From positions 416,490 through 480,489 of the forward strand of contig NZ_JAJOMB010000004.1 in assembly GCF_021129305.1 (NCBI RefSeq): a stretch of 64,000 bases of DNA, written 5' to 3'. The DNA is from Kineosporia babensis. Lineage in GTDB: Bacteria; Actinomycetota; Actinomycetes; Actinomycetales; Kineosporiaceae. The notes beneath the pieces were generated by a model. The model ran no database searches. It was given only the letters and a program-made list of their open reading frames with translations, and was not told the DNA's origin. The translations under genes and the position numbers were made by a program. Positions 16,974-30,973 of this stretch are shown piece after piece; positions within the stretch are counted from its first letter, which is position 1, and every line of letters starts with the position of its first letter.

Positions 16974-18239
16974 TCACTCGACGGCCTGGGCCTGCACGAA
17001 GGTCTGGGCGCCGTCCTTGCCGATCAGCACGGACACGTCCTTGGCGGTGGTGTCGCCGGTGGCCGGGTCGATCACGATCTCCTTACCGGTGGCCGACTCC
17101 TCGGCCGGGACGGTGATGCCCTCACCCTCGAAGACCGCGTCGCGCACGCCCTTCTTGGTGCCGTCCGACTTCTCGATCGCCTCGACGATGACCTGGACTG
17201 CAGCCGCACCGTAGAGCGCGTAGTTGGTACGCGGGGCGGAGCCGTACTCCTCCTCGTAGGCCTTCAGGAGCTCGGCGGCGGCGCCGCCCTGCTCCTCCAG
17301 CTGCGCGGTGGCCAGGCCGGTGAAGGTGGCGTAGAGCCCCTCGGACTCCTTCTGCTTGTCCAGCTCCGGGTACCCGGTCCAGCCGTCGGGAGCCATCATC
17401 TTGACGGTCTCGTTGTCGCCGAGGACCGAGACCTTGTCCTTCAGCAGCTGGCCACCGTTGACGTCGTAGATGCCACCGACGTAGAGGCAGTCCGGGTTGG
17501 TGGCCTTGATCTTCTCGAACATGGCCGTGTAGTTCGTGGCCTTCTCGTCGTAAGGCTCATTGGCGACGACCTCGATACCGACCTCCTTGGCCCGGTCCTC
17601 GAAGGCCTTGGCGATGCCCTGACCGTAGGTCTGGTTGTCGTTCAGGATGTAGCACTTCTTGACCTTGAGGGTCTCCGAGGCGAAGTCGGCCGCCGCCGTG
17701 CCCTGCACGTCGTCCGTGGTGGTGACGCGGGCGAAGCTCTTCTTGCCGCTCGGCGCGTACAGCTCGGGCTCGCCCGGGTCGGCTGCCTTGGTCAGGCCGG
17801 TGTTGGTGGAGGCGTGCGAGACCTGGAGCATCGGGCCCTTGGGGTCCTGGTTCAGGACCGGGGCCAGCAGCTTGGAGCAGCCGGAGTTGTAGGCGCCCAT
17901 GACCGCGACCTCGTCCGCCGCCTGAACGTGCTTCTGCGCGTTGGCGGTGCAGGTGGCGGCGTCCCACTGACCGGCCGTGGCGGTGGAGTTGTCGTACTCC
18001 TTGAGCTGGATGGTGTAGTCGCCGGCCTTGTTGCCGATCGAGTCCAGGTACACCTTGATCATGTTGTTGGTGTCGGTCGAGGCGTCGGCCGAGGAACCCT
18101 GCAGCGGCAGTTCGCTGGCGATCACCAGGGTCTTACCACCGCCGGAGCCGCTGCTGTCGTCGTCCGAGCCGCCGCCGCACGCCGCGAGGCCGAGCGCCGC
18201 TACTGCGACGACGGCAAGTGCGCGAACCGGTTTCCCCAT
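16974..18239 (-). CDS. livK: Branched-chain amino acid type ABC transporter, substrate-binding lipoprotein LivK/LivJ
   Basis: 421 aa. The N-terminus is a lipoprotein signal: MGKPVRALAVVAVAALG followed by lipobox LAAC, Cys about residue 21, then a Gly/Ser/Asp linker. The mature part is a type I periplasmic-binding fold (KTLVIASELPLQGSSA, VMGAYNSGCSKLLAPVLN, ARVTTTDDVQGTAAADFA, CYILNDNQTYGQGIAKAFED, CLYVGGIYDVNGGQLLKDK). It captures the solute outside the cell for LivHMGF. ATG 18239 has AGAGG 8 bases upstream; the longer frame is not signal-like. Lgt, encoded at 27737, would add the lipid anchor. Confidence 0.94.
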   Translation of the reverse strand: MGKPVRALAVVAVAALGLAACGGGSDDDSSGSGGGKTLVIASELPLQGSSADASTDTNNMIKVYLDSIGNKAGDYTIQLKEYDNSTATAGQWDAATCTANAQKHVQAADEVAVMGAYNSGCSKLLAPVLNQDPKGPMLQVSHASTNTGLTKAADPGEPELYAPSGKKSFARVTTTDDVQGTAAADFASETLKVKKCYILNDNQTYGQGIAKAFEDRAKEVGIEVVANEPYDEKATNYTAMFEKIKATNPDCLYVGGIYDVNGGQLLKDKVSVLGDNETVKMMAPDGWTGYPELDKQKESEGLYATFTGLATAQLEEQGGAAAELLKAYEEEYGSAPRTNYALYGAAAVQVIVEAIEKSDGTKKGVRDAVFEGEGITVPAEESATGKEIVIDPATGDTTAKDVSVLIGKDGAQTFVQAQAVE

Positions 18240-18423
18240 GTCTGAACCTCTTCCCCACGGCCGGAGCCGATCGCTGTGACTGGCGTTGGCCGGTGAAATT
18301 ACCACTGCGATGTGACATGGGTAGGGCGGTTGTTCTTGCGAAAGGTCAAGGCTCGGCAACGATTCCCGGATTGAGGCGGGTTTGACCGCATGACATTCGA
18401 CCAGAAGGGGTTTCGGCCGCTCT

Positions 18424-18477
18424 TATGTTTCGGGAATGTGTCCGACTTGAGTCATTCTTTGAGCTACCCGAAACATA
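18424..18477. promoter_or_regulatory. 11-bp dyad upstream of livK
   Basis: tatgtttcggg (18424-18434) and its exact reverse complement cccgaaacata (18467-18477) are separated by 32 bases. The position about 185-240 bases before livK suggests a paired operator or a large RNA stem. The protein that might bind it is unknown. Confidence 0.5.
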
Positions 18478-18578
18478 TTGTTTTATGGCGTCGTAATGCC
18501 CGTTCGGGCATCAGACGAGCAGAAACGGAATTCATCCAACGAATTCTATGGCACTAACGGGCAGGCAAAACAGAAAGC

Positions 18579-18602
18579 CCCCGGGATCCGAAGATCCCGG
18601 GG
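18579..18602 (-). terminator. pdtaR terminator
   Basis: Perfect 10-bp stem (18579-18588 with 18593-18602), CGAA loop. On the minus strand it is followed by a T-rich stretch (gctttctgttttg), so it fits termination of the pdtaR transcript. Confidence 0.85.
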
Positions 18603-18735
18603 ACATGATCTGCCCGACAGGTGTCGCCTCATGGGAGTGACACGCTTTTACTGAGATTGAATCTTTGCCGGCCGTGCGGTGGACGGTCGGGCGGCCGCCT
18701 TAACGTCGGCCGCCGAGCCGTCTCGCCGGGGAGGC

Positions 18736-19410
18736 TCAGGCGTCGGTGCCGGAGGCGATGACCGCGGAGGCCACTTCCTTCATCGTCAGCCGCTTGTCCA
18801 TCGAGGTCTTCTGGATCCAGCGGAACGCCTCGGGCTCGCTCAGGCCGTACTTGGTCTGCAGCAGGCCCTTGGCCCGGTCGACCAGCTTGCGGGTCTCGAA
18901 GCGCTCGGCCAGGTCGGCCACCTCGGCCTCGAGCGCGGACAGCTCGGAGTGCCGGCTGGCGGCGATCTCCAGGGCGGGCACCAGGTCGGCCGCGGTGAAC
19001 GGCTTGACCACGTAGGCCATCGCCCCGGCGTCACGGGCCCGCTCGACCAGCTCGCGCTGGGAGAAGGCGGTCAGCAGCACGACCGGAGCGATCCGGGCGC
19101 TCACGATCCGCTCGGCCGCGGAGATCCCGTCCAGGACCGGCATCTTGATGTCCATCACGACCAGGTCGGGCTTGTGCTCCTGGGCGAGCTGGACGGCCTC
19201 TTCGCCGTTGCCGGCCTCGGCGACGACGTTGAAACCGTTCTCCCGGAGCATCTCGACGATGTCCAGCCGGATCAGCGCCTCGTCCTCGGCGACGAGGACG
19301 GTGCGTTCCTTGGTAGCAGCCGGCGCGGGGACGTCGGACGGGTCGGGCACGGGCTCGAGGAGGCCGGACCCGTCCGGAGTGGGTGCAGTGGAGGAGTCGC
19401 CAGCAGTCAT
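18736..19410 (-). CDS. pdtaR: ANTAR-domain response regulator, PdtaR type
   Basis: About 224 aa. Residues 35-155 form a receiver domain with acidic pocket AEDEALIRLD, phospho-acceptor Asp in LVVMDIKMPVLDG, Thr in VVLLTAFSQ and Lys in AYVVKPF. The C-terminus is an ANTAR RNA-binding domain (RFETRKLVDRAKGLLQTKYG, then EAFRWIQKTSMDKRLTMKEV). PdtaR with its histidine kinase PdtaS controls target mRNAs by antitermination-like binding in mycobacteria; the pyk-pdtaR-polA order supports this orthology. The start is ATG 19410 (19437 is possible). The longer open frame runs antisense through tRNA-Leu and is an artefact. No partner kinase is in the window. Confidence 0.92.
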   Translation of the reverse strand: MTAGDSSTAPTPDGSGLLEPVPDPSDVPAPAATKERTVLVAEDEALIRLDIVEMLRENGFNVVAEAGNGEEAVQLAQEHKPDLVVMDIKMPVLDGISAAERIVSARIAPVVLLTAFSQRELVERARDAGAMAYVVKPFTAADLVPALEIAASRHSELSALEAEVADLAERFETRKLVDRAKGLLQTKYGLSEPEAFRWIQKTSMDKRLTMKEVASAVIASGTDA

Positions 19411-19551
19411 GTGCTCAGGGTAGCTATCCGCAGACATGAACGGGCAAGCAGGTCTGCAGCTGTCGGACATGGTCAGCGTCACGTGCGGGCGGTTACCCGG
19501 TCGTGAGCAGTCCCCCGCAGGCGATAAGCTCACCCGGACAGCGCAAGCTGC

Positions 19552-19637
19552 GCCGGGTTGGTGGAATGGCAGACACAGAGCACTCAAAATGCTCCGTCCG
19601 AGAGGGCGTGCGGGTTCGAATCCCGCACCCGGCACCA
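19552..19637 (+). tRNA. tRNA-Leu (anticodon CAA)
   Basis: Acceptor stem gccgggt (19552-19558) pairs with acccggc (19627-19633), with discriminator A and encoded CCA (19635-19637). The anticodon arm gagca-ctcaaaa-tgctc gives anticodon CAA (reads UUG), then a long class II variable arm and T-arm gcgggttcgaatcccgc. The D-loop region has ggtggaatggcaga. The total of 86 bases with CCA is typical for tRNA-Leu. Confidence 0.97.
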
Positions 19638-19650
19638 CCGCAGCACGACG

Positions 19651-19684
19651 AAGGGCCCGCCTCCCCTCGGGGAGGCGGGCCCTT
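19651..19684. terminator. Bidirectional terminator between tRNA-Leu and pyk
   Basis: Stem of about 15 bp (19651-19665 with 19670-19684), starting 14 bases after the tRNA CCA and ending 12 bases before the pyk stop; it serves both convergent transcripts. Confidence 0.85.
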
Positions 19685-19695
19685 GCGCGTAGGGC

Positions 19696-21147
19696 TCAGG
19701 CCTTGTTCGTGGCCCGCACGTACGCCGGGGCGACACCGTTCACGGCGTCACCGATCCGGTGCACCCGCATGGCGTTCAGCGAGCCCGGGATGCCCGGAGG
19801 CGCCCCGGCGACGATGACGACCAGGTCGCCCTCGGCGCACTTGCCGGACTTCATCAGCTCGTGGTCGACCTGCAGCACCATCTCGTCGGTGTGCTCGACC
19901 ACGTCGGTCAGGTACGTCTCCACACCCCAGACCAGCGTCAGCTGGGCCCGCACGTCGGCGTCGGGGGTGAAGGCGAGCAGCGGGATCGCCGAGCGCAGCC
20001 GGGCCATCCGGCGCGCGCTGTCACCCGACTGGGTGAACGTGACCAGGTACTTCACACCCAGCAGACGGCCGGCTGTGGCGGCCGCCAGGGTGACCGCACC
20101 ACCGGTGGTGGAGGGCTGGGTGCCCAGCGGGGGGATCCGCTCCAGGCCGTGGTCCTCGGTGCTGGTGATGATCCGGCTCATCGTCTGGACGGCCTCGAGA
20201 GCGTAGTTGCCCACGCTGGTCTCGCCGGAGAGCATCACCGCGTCGGCGCCGTCCAGGACGGCGTTGGCGCAGTCGGAGACCTCGGCCCGGGTCGGGCGCG
20301 GCATGTCGATCATCGACTCCAGCACCTGGGTGGCGACGATCACCGGCTTGGCCAGGCGGCGGGCCAGCGAGACGGCCTGCTTCTGGACGATCGGCACGTC
20401 CTCCAGCGGCAGCTCGACGCCCAGGTCGCCCCGGGCGACCATGATCGCGTCGGCGGCCCGGACGATCTCGTCCAGGTTGTCGATCGCCTGCGGCTTCTCG
20501 ATCTTGGCGATCACCGGCAGCCGGACACCCTCGTCGGCCATGATCCGGCGGACGTCCTCGATGTCCGAACCCCGCTGGACGAAGGACAGGGCGATCATGT
20601 CGGCCCGCAGCTTCAGCGCCCAGCGCAGGTCGGCCTCGTCCTTGTCGGACAGGGCGGGCACGCTGACCAGGGTGCCGGGCAGGTTGATGCCCTTGTTGTT
20701 CGAGGCCGTACCACCGACCTCGACCGTGGTGACCACGTCGTTGCCCTTGACCTCGGTGACCCGCAGGGCGAGCTTGCCGTCGTCGATGAGCAGCGGGTCG
20801 CCGGGCTTCACGTCGCCCGGCAGGCCCTTGTAGGTGGTGGAGCAGCGGCTGACGTCACCCTGGATGTCGTCCGTGGTGATCGTGAAAGTGGCTCCGTTGA
20901 CCAGCTCGACCGGGCCTTCGGCGAAGCGGCCGAGGCGGATCTTCGGGCCCTGGAGGTCGACCATGATGCCGACCGCGCGGCCGGTGGCCTCGGCGGCAGC
21001 CCTGATCTCTGTGTACATCTTCTCGTGGTCCGCATACGAGCCGTGGCTGAGGTTGAGGCGGGCGATGTCCATCCCGGCCTCGACGAACTCAACCAGTCGG
21101 CCTTGCGTAGACGGGCCCATGGTGCAAACCATTTTGGCGCGGCGCAT
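19696..21147 (-). CDS. pyk: Pyruvate kinase
   Basis: 483 aa, full length. It converts phosphoenolpyruvate and ADP to pyruvate and ATP in the last step of glycolysis. Motifs: [13 protein letters not shown] at the N-terminus, [27 protein letters not shown], the active-site [30 protein letters not shown] and [12 protein letters not shown], then the C-terminal allosteric domain. The ATG at 21147 is chosen because MRRAK is the family N-terminus. The ATQ-V-L-E-S-M-I box has V where most have M, a mild change. It faces tRNA-Leu across a shared terminator. Confidence 0.96.
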   Translation of the reverse strand: MRRAKMVCTMGPSTQGRLVEFVEAGMDIARLNLSHGSYADHEKMYTEIRAAAEATGRAVGIMVDLQGPKIRLGRFAEGPVELVNGATFTITTDDIQGDVSRCSTTYKGLPGDVKPGDPLLIDDGKLALRVTEVKGNDVVTTVEVGGTASNNKGINLPGTLVSVPALSDKDEADLRWALKLRADMIALSFVQRGSDIEDVRRIMADEGVRLPVIAKIEKPQAIDNLDEIVRAADAIMVARGDLGVELPLEDVPIVQKQAVSLARRLAKPVIVATQVLESMIDMPRPTRAEVSDCANAVLDGADAVMLSGETSVGNYALEAVQTMSRIITSTEDHGLERIPPLGTQPSTTGGAVTLAAATAGRLLGVKYLVTFTQSGDSARRMARLRSAIPLLAFTPDADVRAQLTLVWGVETYLTDVVEHTDEMVLQVDHELMKSGKCAEGDLVVIVAGAPPGIPGSLNAMRVHRIGDAVNGVAPAYVRATNKA

Positions 21148-21348
21148 GTCACTGAGCTTAGCCCTGTACCCGACGGCGGCTTCATGCACCGGTCGTCCTC
21201 TTGCGGATGTCGCAAAGACCTTCATCCGGGGGTCATCCGATGGTGGACGGGACGTGGGTGCCTGGGTCCTTTTCCAGCAACGGACGTTCGGGGAGACTTC
21301 GCCCCAAACGGGCGCCGGCCGTCCTCCATTGGTCAGCCAAAACCCGAA

Positions 21349-21378
21349 GTCCCCGGCCCCCTGAAGGGGGCCGGGGAC
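21349..21378 (-). terminator. Terminator after gltD
   Basis: A perfect 13-bp stem (21349-21361 with 21366-21378), TGAA loop, 16 bases past the gltD stop. Confidence 0.88.
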
Positions 21379-21393
21379 GTGACGAGAACGACC

Positions 21394-22843
21394 TCAGACC
21401 GTGAGTGGCCGCGCGGTCGGCGGGATCGCCGTGGGCAGCGTGGTGGAACCCGACAGCCAGGTGTCCACCGAGGCGGCGCAGGAGCGGCCCTCGGCGATCG
21501 CCCAGACGATCAGCGACTGCCCCCGGCCGGCGTCACCGGCGACGAAGACGCCGGGCACGCTGCTCATGTAGGCGTTGTCCCGGGCGACGTTGCCGCGCTG
21601 GTCCAGGTCGACGGCCAGCTGCTCGAGCAGCCCGGCCTTCTGCGGGCCGGTGAAGCCCATCGCCAGGAAGACCAGCTGGGCCGGGATCTCCCGCTCGGAG
21701 CCCTCGACCGGGTTGAACCGGCCGTCCTTGAACTCCACCTCGACCAGCTTCAGCGCCCGCACCCGGCCGTCGGAGTCCCCGAGGAACTCCTGGGTGCTGA
21801 TCGCGTAGACCCGCTCGCCGCCCTCCTCGTGTGCCGAGGCGACCCGGTAGAGCATCGGGTAGGTGGGCCAGGGCTGACCGGAAGGACGTTCCTCCGAGGG
21901 GCGCGGCATGATCTCCAGCTGGGTGACCGACTTCGCCCCCTGCCGCAGCGCGGTGCCCAGGCAGTCGGCGCCGGTGTCACCGCCACCGATGATCACGACG
22001 TCCTTGTCCTTGGCGTCGATCTGGTCCGGGACCTCCTCGCCCAGGGACGAGCGGTTGGCCTGGGGCAGGTACTCCATCGCCTGGTGGATGCCGGCCAGCT
22101 CGCGACCCGGGGTGGGCAGGTCACGGGCCGCGGTGGCGCCGATCGCCAGCACCACCGCGTCGAAGCGGTCGCGCAGTTGCTGCCCGGTGATCTCGACGCC
22201 GACGTTCACGCCCGGACGGAAGCGGGTGCCCTCGTCCTCCATCTGGGTCAGCCGGCGGTCGACGTGCCGCTTCTCCATCTTGAACTCGGGGATGCCGTAG
22301 CGCAGCAGGCCACCGATCTTGTCGGCACGCTCGTAGACCACCACGGTGTGCCCGGCCCGGGTCAGCTGCTGGGCCGCGGCCAGGCCCGAGGGACCGGAGC
22401 CGACCACGGCGACCGTCTTGCCGGTCAGCCGCTCGGGCGGCAACGGCTGTACCCAGCCGTGCTCGAAAGCCTTCTCGATCGTGGTGACCTCGACCTGCTT
22501 GATCGTCACCGCGGGCTGGTTGATCCCCAGCACGCAGGCCGACTCGCAGGGCGCCGGGCACAGCTTCCCGGTGAACTCCGGGAAGTTGTTGGTGGCGTGC
22601 AGCCGCTCGATCGCCTCGCGCCAGTCGTCCCGCCAGACCAGGTCGTTCCACTCCGGGATCAGGTTCCCGAGCGGACAGCCGTTGTGGCAGAACGGGATCC
22701 CACAGTCCATGCAGCGCCCGGCCTGGCGCTGCAGCTGCGGCTTCTCGGTCGCCTCGTAGACCTCTTTCCAGTCCATCAGGCGCAGCGGGACCGGGCGGCG
22801 GGCCGGCAGCTCACGCTGCCGGTTGGTGAGGAAACCCCTCGGG

Positions 22844-22851
<8 letters not shown>
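21394..22851 (-). CDS. gltD: Glutamate synthase (NADPH) small subunit
   Basis: 485 aa. It passes electrons from NADPH through FAD and Fe-S centres to GltB. Two N-terminal Cys clusters are clear ([18 protein letters not shown] and [15 protein letters not shown]), then the FAD loop [17 protein letters not shown] and the NADPH loop [18 protein letters not shown]. The start is a GTG at 22851 (VADPRGFL), which overlaps the gltB end by 8 bases; the longer frame is antisense-like. gltB and gltD form one operon ended by a strong hairpin. Confidence 0.96.
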
Positions 22852-27412
<4,561 letters not shown>

Positions 27413-27570
27413 CTCGTGGTCGCTGGGGCTCTTCGAAGCGTGGTGAACGACCCGGTGCCATGTCGATGATCACCGCGATGGGGCCGAAGAGGAACGCCCA
27501 GATGATCCGCGCAGGGGGACGCCTATGGCCCTCGGGTTGTCGACACTGTAACGGGTCGGTGTGGCATTTC

Positions 27571-27586
27571 GAAACCTTTGTGAAAC
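27571..27586. promoter_or_regulatory. Possible GlnR-type site upstream of gltB
   Basis: gaaac-ctttgt-gaaac matches half-site spacing of actinobacterial GlnR boxes (gTnAC-n6-GaAAc repeats), about 160 bases before the gltB start. A gtaac lies further left (27548-27552) but not at the canonical spacing. The call rests on this pattern only. Confidence 0.3.
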
Positions 27587-27614
27587 CTGCGACTTCGCGG
27601 ATTTTTCCCGGTTA

Positions 27615-27641
27615 GCATCCCCCACCCACCTGGGGAGATGC
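27615..27641 (-). terminator. Possible lgt terminator
   Basis: gcatccccca (27615-27624) pairs with tggggagatgc (27631-27641) with one bulged base, about 96 bases past the lgt stop. No T-tract follows on the minus strand. Confidence 0.35.
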
Positions 27642-27736
27642 CGTGCCCGGGGAACTATCTGACGAGCGATCGTGGTTCACGGCTGTTTCGCCGTAAGACG
27701 TTCGGCGTGATGCCTCGCGGCAATGAAGAAATCCGG

Positions 27737-28765
27737 TTACTCGCCGGTTTTCTTCGCCACCGCCTCGGCCTCGGCGACGGCGCCCTTGCCGTCCTCCGCG
27801 TCCTTCTGCTTCTGTTCTTCGGCCTTCTCGCCCGGCTTCTCGACCGAATCCGGTTCGGCGACCGGTGCGTCGCCGTCCGCCGTTCCCGCGGGCTCACGCC
27901 CGGGCAGGTACAGGGAGGCTTCGCGACCGGGCCGACGCCGGGCCGAGATCAGCAGATAGGCGAGACCGGCGAGGAACAGGAGCACGGACGTCCACACGTT
28001 CAGTCTCAGACCAAGGATGTGGTTCGCCTCGTCGATGCGCAAGGTCTCGATGTAACCGCGTCCGAGGCAGTAGAGGACGACGTAGAGCGCAGCCACCCGG
28101 CCGTGACCCAGCCGGAAGCGGCGATCGGCCCAGATCAGGACGATCGCGGCGAGGATGTTCCAGACCGCCTCGTACAGGAAGGTGGGGTGGAAGTAGCCCA
28201 GCACCAGCGGATCGCCGGCGGCGTCGCGGACGGCCTGCCCGGCCGAGTTGTCCCACTGGTAGATCCGCAGCGCGAACGGATTGCTCTCGTCCAGCGCCTT
28301 GCCGTAGAGCTCGTTGTTGAACCAGTTGCCCAGCCGGCCGAAGGCCTGGGCGAACAGCAGGCCGGGAGCCAGCGCGTCGACGAAGGCCGGGAAGGCGATT
28401 CCGCTCCGGCGGCAGCCGATCCAGATCCCCACGGCACCCAGCGCGATGGCGCCCCAGATGCCCAGGCCGCCCTCCCAGATGTACAGGGCCTTGACCGGGT
28501 CGCCGCCCTCGCCGAAGTAGGCCTGCGGGGAGGTGACGACGTGGTAGAGCCGGCCCCCGATCACCCCGAAAGGCACCGCCCAGGTGGCGATGTCGAGCAC
28601 CACGGTGGGATCGCCGCCCCGGGCCTTCCAGCGGATCTGCGCGGTCCAGATGGCCAGGCCGATCCCGATCAGGATGCTGAAGGCATAGCCCCGCAGCGGC
28701 AGCGGCCCGAGATGCCAGACCCCCTGGTCCGGGCTCGGAATCGCCGTCAGCAGTGCGGCGTCCAT
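27737..28765 (-). CDS. lgt: Prolipoprotein diacylglyceryl transferase
   Basis: 342 aa. This membrane enzyme moves diacylglycerol from phosphatidylglycerol to the lipobox Cys of lipoprotein precursors. Family motifs are RGYAFSILIGIGLAIW, GGRLYHVV, the Lgt signature GRLGNWFNNELYG and FHPTFLYEAVWN, and about seven hydrophobic helices. A GGAGG site lies just before the ATG. The last 60 residues after RRRPGREASL are charged (Glu/Lys/Ala-rich) and beyond the normal fold, as in other actinobacterial Lgt. It lies after trpA, the usual actinobacterial place. Confidence 0.96.
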   Translation of the reverse strand: MDAALLTAIPSPDQGVWHLGPLPLRGYAFSILIGIGLAIWTAQIRWKARGGDPTVVLDIATWAVPFGVIGGRLYHVVTSPQAYFGEGGDPVKALYIWEGGLGIWGAIALGAVGIWIGCRRSGIAFPAFVDALAPGLLFAQAFGRLGNWFNNELYGKALDESNPFALRIYQWDNSAGQAVRDAAGDPLVLGYFHPTFLYEAVWNILAAIVLIWADRRFRLGHGRVAALYVVLYCLGRGYIETLRIDEANHILGLRLNVWTSVLLFLAGLAYLLISARRRPGREASLYLPGREPAGTADGDAPVAEPDSVEKPGEKAEEQKQKDAEDGKGAVAEAEAVAKKTGE

Positions 28766-28815
28766 CCCGCTACCTCCTCAGTTCGTGGCTCCCTGGGCAG
28801 GTGCCCTGCGCCTTC

Positions 28816-28858
28816 AACGTGACCTTCTCACAACCCGTTCCGGCGGTTAGGTCACGTT
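28816..28858 (-). terminator. Terminator after trpA
   Basis: A perfect 10-bp stem (28816-28825 with 28849-28858) whose 23-base loop can form a smaller inner hairpin. It starts 12 bases past the trpA stop. Confidence 0.7.
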
Positions 28859-28870
28859 TCGGCATGTTCG

Positions 28871-29665
28871 TCAGGCTCGCACGCCGGCGGCCAGCGACGC
28901 GGCCAGTTCACCCACGGCGCGCACCCCGGCGGCCGGCGAGGAAGCCTCGTTCAGGGCCCGGACGAAGGCCGAGCCGACGATCACCCCGTCGGCGAACCCG
29001 GCCACCTGGGCGGCCTGCTCGGCGTTCGAGACGCCCAGGCCGACGCACAGCGGCAGGTCGGTGACCGCCCGGGTGCGGCGGACCAGCACCTCGGCGGCGT
29101 CGTTCACCTGCGAGCGCACCCCGGTGACGCCCATCGTCGAGGCGACGTAGACGAACCCCCGGCAGGCTGCGGCGGTCATCGCCAGACGCCCGTCGGTGGA
29201 GCTCGGGGCGACCAGGAAGACCCGGTCCAGGCCGTGCTCGTCCGAGGCCTCGATCCACTCGCCGGCCTCTTCCGGGATCAGGTCGGGCGTGATCAGGCCC
29301 GATCCCCCGGCGGCGGCCAGGTCGGCGGCCAGCTTCGGCACGCCGTAGCGGTCGACCAGGTTCCAGTAGGACATCAGCAGGCTCGGCGCCCCGGCCTTGG
29401 CCACCGCCTCGGCGGCGACCAGGGTGTCGCGCGGGCGGGCCCCGGCGACCAGGGCGGCCTCCACCGCGTGCTGGATGACCGGGCCGTCCATCAGCGGATC
29501 GCTGTAGGGCACGCCGATCTCGACGATGTCCACGCCGTTCTCGACCATCGCCACCATCGCGGCGATCGAGGTGTCGTGGTCGGGGAAACCCACCGGCAGG
29601 TAGCCGATCAGCGCGGCCCTGCCTTCCGCCTTGGCCTGGGCCAGGACCGGCGCGACGCTGCTCAC
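28871..29665 (-). CDS. trpA: Tryptophan synthase alpha subunit
   Basis: 264 aa. It cleaves indole-3-glycerol phosphate to indole and glyceraldehyde 3-phosphate. The catalytic Glu and Asp are in [18 protein letters not shown] (near residues 49 and 60). Other motifs: [28 protein letters not shown] and the phosphate loop [20 protein letters not shown]. The start is a GTG at 29665 that overlaps the trpB stop (GTGA), so translation is coupled with trpB. Confidence 0.96.
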   Translation of the reverse strand: MSSVAPVLAQAKAEGRAALIGYLPVGFPDHDTSIAAMVAMVENGVDIVEIGVPYSDPLMDGPVIQHAVEAALVAGARPRDTLVAAEAVAKAGAPSLLMSYWNLVDRYGVPKLAADLAAAGGSGLITPDLIPEEAGEWIEASDEHGLDRVFLVAPSSTDGRLAMTAAACRGFVYVASTMGVTGVRSQVNDAAEVLVRRTRAVTDLPLCVGLGVSNAEQAAQVAGFADGVIVGSAFVRALNEASSPAAGVRAVGELAASLAAGVRA

Positions 29666-30933
29666 TGCGCTTCCTTCAGATCGACTCGTTCGGCTTCGGA
29701 GTTCACCAGGTCGGGGGCCGACACCAGGCCGAACCAGCGGGCCGCGGTGTCCACGTCCTTGTCGCCCCGGCCGGAGAGGTTGACCAGGACGATCCCGCCC
29801 TCGCCGAGCCGCCGGCCCTCGCGCAGCGCCCCGGCCAGGGCGTGCGAGCTCTCGATCGCCGGGATGATGCCCTCGGTCCGGCACAGCAGCCGGAAGGCCT
29901 CCATCGCGTCGGCGTCGGTGACCGGCTCGTAGCGGGCCCGGCCGGACTCGGCCAGCCAGGCGTGTTCCGGGCCGACCCCGGGGTAGTCCAGGCCGGCCGA
30001 GATCGAGTGGCTCTCGATCGTCTGGCCGTCCTCGTCCTGCAGGATGAAGGTCCGGTTGCCGTGCAGCACGCCCGCGGCCCCACCGGTGATCGAGCTGGCG
30101 TGCCGGCCGGTCTCGACCCCGTCGCCGCCGGCCTCCAGGCCGAGCAGCTGCACGTCCGGATCGTCGAGGAAGGCGTGGAAGATGCCGATCGCGTTGGAAC
30201 CGCCGCCGACACAGGCGGTGACCACGTCGGGCAGCCGGCCGGTGAGGGCCAGGACCTGCTCGCGGGCCTCCTCGCCGATGATCTTGTGGAACTCGCGCAC
30301 CATGGTCGGGAACGGGTGCGGCCCGGCCACCGTGCCGAGCAGGTAGTGCGTGGTGTCGACGTTGGTGACCCAGTCCCGCATCGCCTCGTTGATCGCGTCC
30401 TTCAGGGTGCGCGAGCCGGCCGTGACCGGCACCACCTCGGCGCCCAGCAGGCGCATCCGGGCGACGTTGAGGGCCTGTCGCCGGGTGTCCTCCTCGCCCA
30501 TGTAGACCACGCACTCCAGGCCCAGCAGGGCGGCCGCGGTCGCGGTGGCCACGCCGTGCTGGCCGGCCCCGGTCTCGGCGATCACCCGGGGCTTGCCCAT
30601 CCGCTTGGTCAGCAGGGCCTGGCCGAGCACGTTGTTGATCTTGTGCGAGCCGGTGTGGTTCAGGTCCTCGCGCTTGAGCAGGATCCGCGCCCCGCCGGCG
30701 TGCTCGGCGAACCGGGGTGCCTCGGTGAGGATGCTCGGCCGGCCGGAGTAGGTGCGGTGCAGCTCGTCCAGCTCGGCGATGAACGCCGGGTCGACCTGGG
30801 CGGCGGCGAACGCGGCGTCCAGCTCGTCCAGAGCGGCCACCAGGGCCTCCGGGACGAACCGGCCACCGAACCGGCCGAAGTAGGGGCCGACGGCCTCGCG
30901 CAGGCGCGCGGAAGTAGGACTGGTGTCCGTCAT
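29662..30933 (-). CDS. trpB: Tryptophan synthase beta subunit
   Basis: 423 aa. The PLP enzyme that joins indole to serine. The PLP lysine is in [11 protein letters not shown], with the [17 protein letters not shown] box, catalytic Glu in [20 protein letters not shown] (phosphate-binding glycines) and the typical N-terminus [20 protein letters not shown]. 40 bases separate it from trpC, so trpCBA is one unit. Confidence 0.97.
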   Translation of the reverse strand: MTDTSPTSARLREAVGPYFGRFGGRFVPEALVAALDELDAAFAAAQVDPAFIAELDELHRTYSGRPSILTEAPRFAEHAGGARILLKREDLNHTGSHKINNVLGQALLTKRMGKPRVIAETGAGQHGVATATAAALLGLECVVYMGEEDTRRQALNVARMRLLGAEVVPVTAGSRTLKDAINEAMRDWVTNVDTTHYLLGTVAGPHPFPTMVREFHKIIGEEAREQVLALTGRLPDVVTACVGGGSNAIGIFHAFLDDPDVQLLGLEAGGDGVETGRHASSITGGAAGVLHGNRTFILQDEDGQTIESHSISAGLDYPGVGPEHAWLAESGRARYEPVTDADAMEAFRLLCRTEGIIPAIESSHALAGALREGRRLGEGGIVLVNLSGRGDKDVDTAARWFGLVSAPDLVNSEAERVDLKEAQ

Positions 30934-30973
30934 CGCTTCCAGTTCTCGCTAGATCTCAGGTGGGGCGGTGCGC

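Larger units (their letters stand above)
18240..18735. promoter_or_regulatory. livK upstream region with inverted repeats
   Basis: 496 bp between the livK start and the pdtaR stop, with a more AT-rich middle (about 18400-18580) than anything nearby. It holds an 11-bp dyad (18424-18477), a short hairpin atgcccgttcgggcat near 18496, and the pdtaR terminator (18579-18602). The livK promoter is probably here, but no firm -10/-35 pair was found. Confidence 0.6.
27413..27736. promoter_or_regulatory. gltB upstream region
   Basis: 324 bp between gltB and the lgt stop, with no gene. It holds a GAAAC-n6-GAAAC pair (27571-27586) and an imperfect hairpin (27615-27641) that could end the lgt transcript. 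The stretch around 27550-27620 is AT-rich and is the best place for the gltB promoter. Confidence 0.55.
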
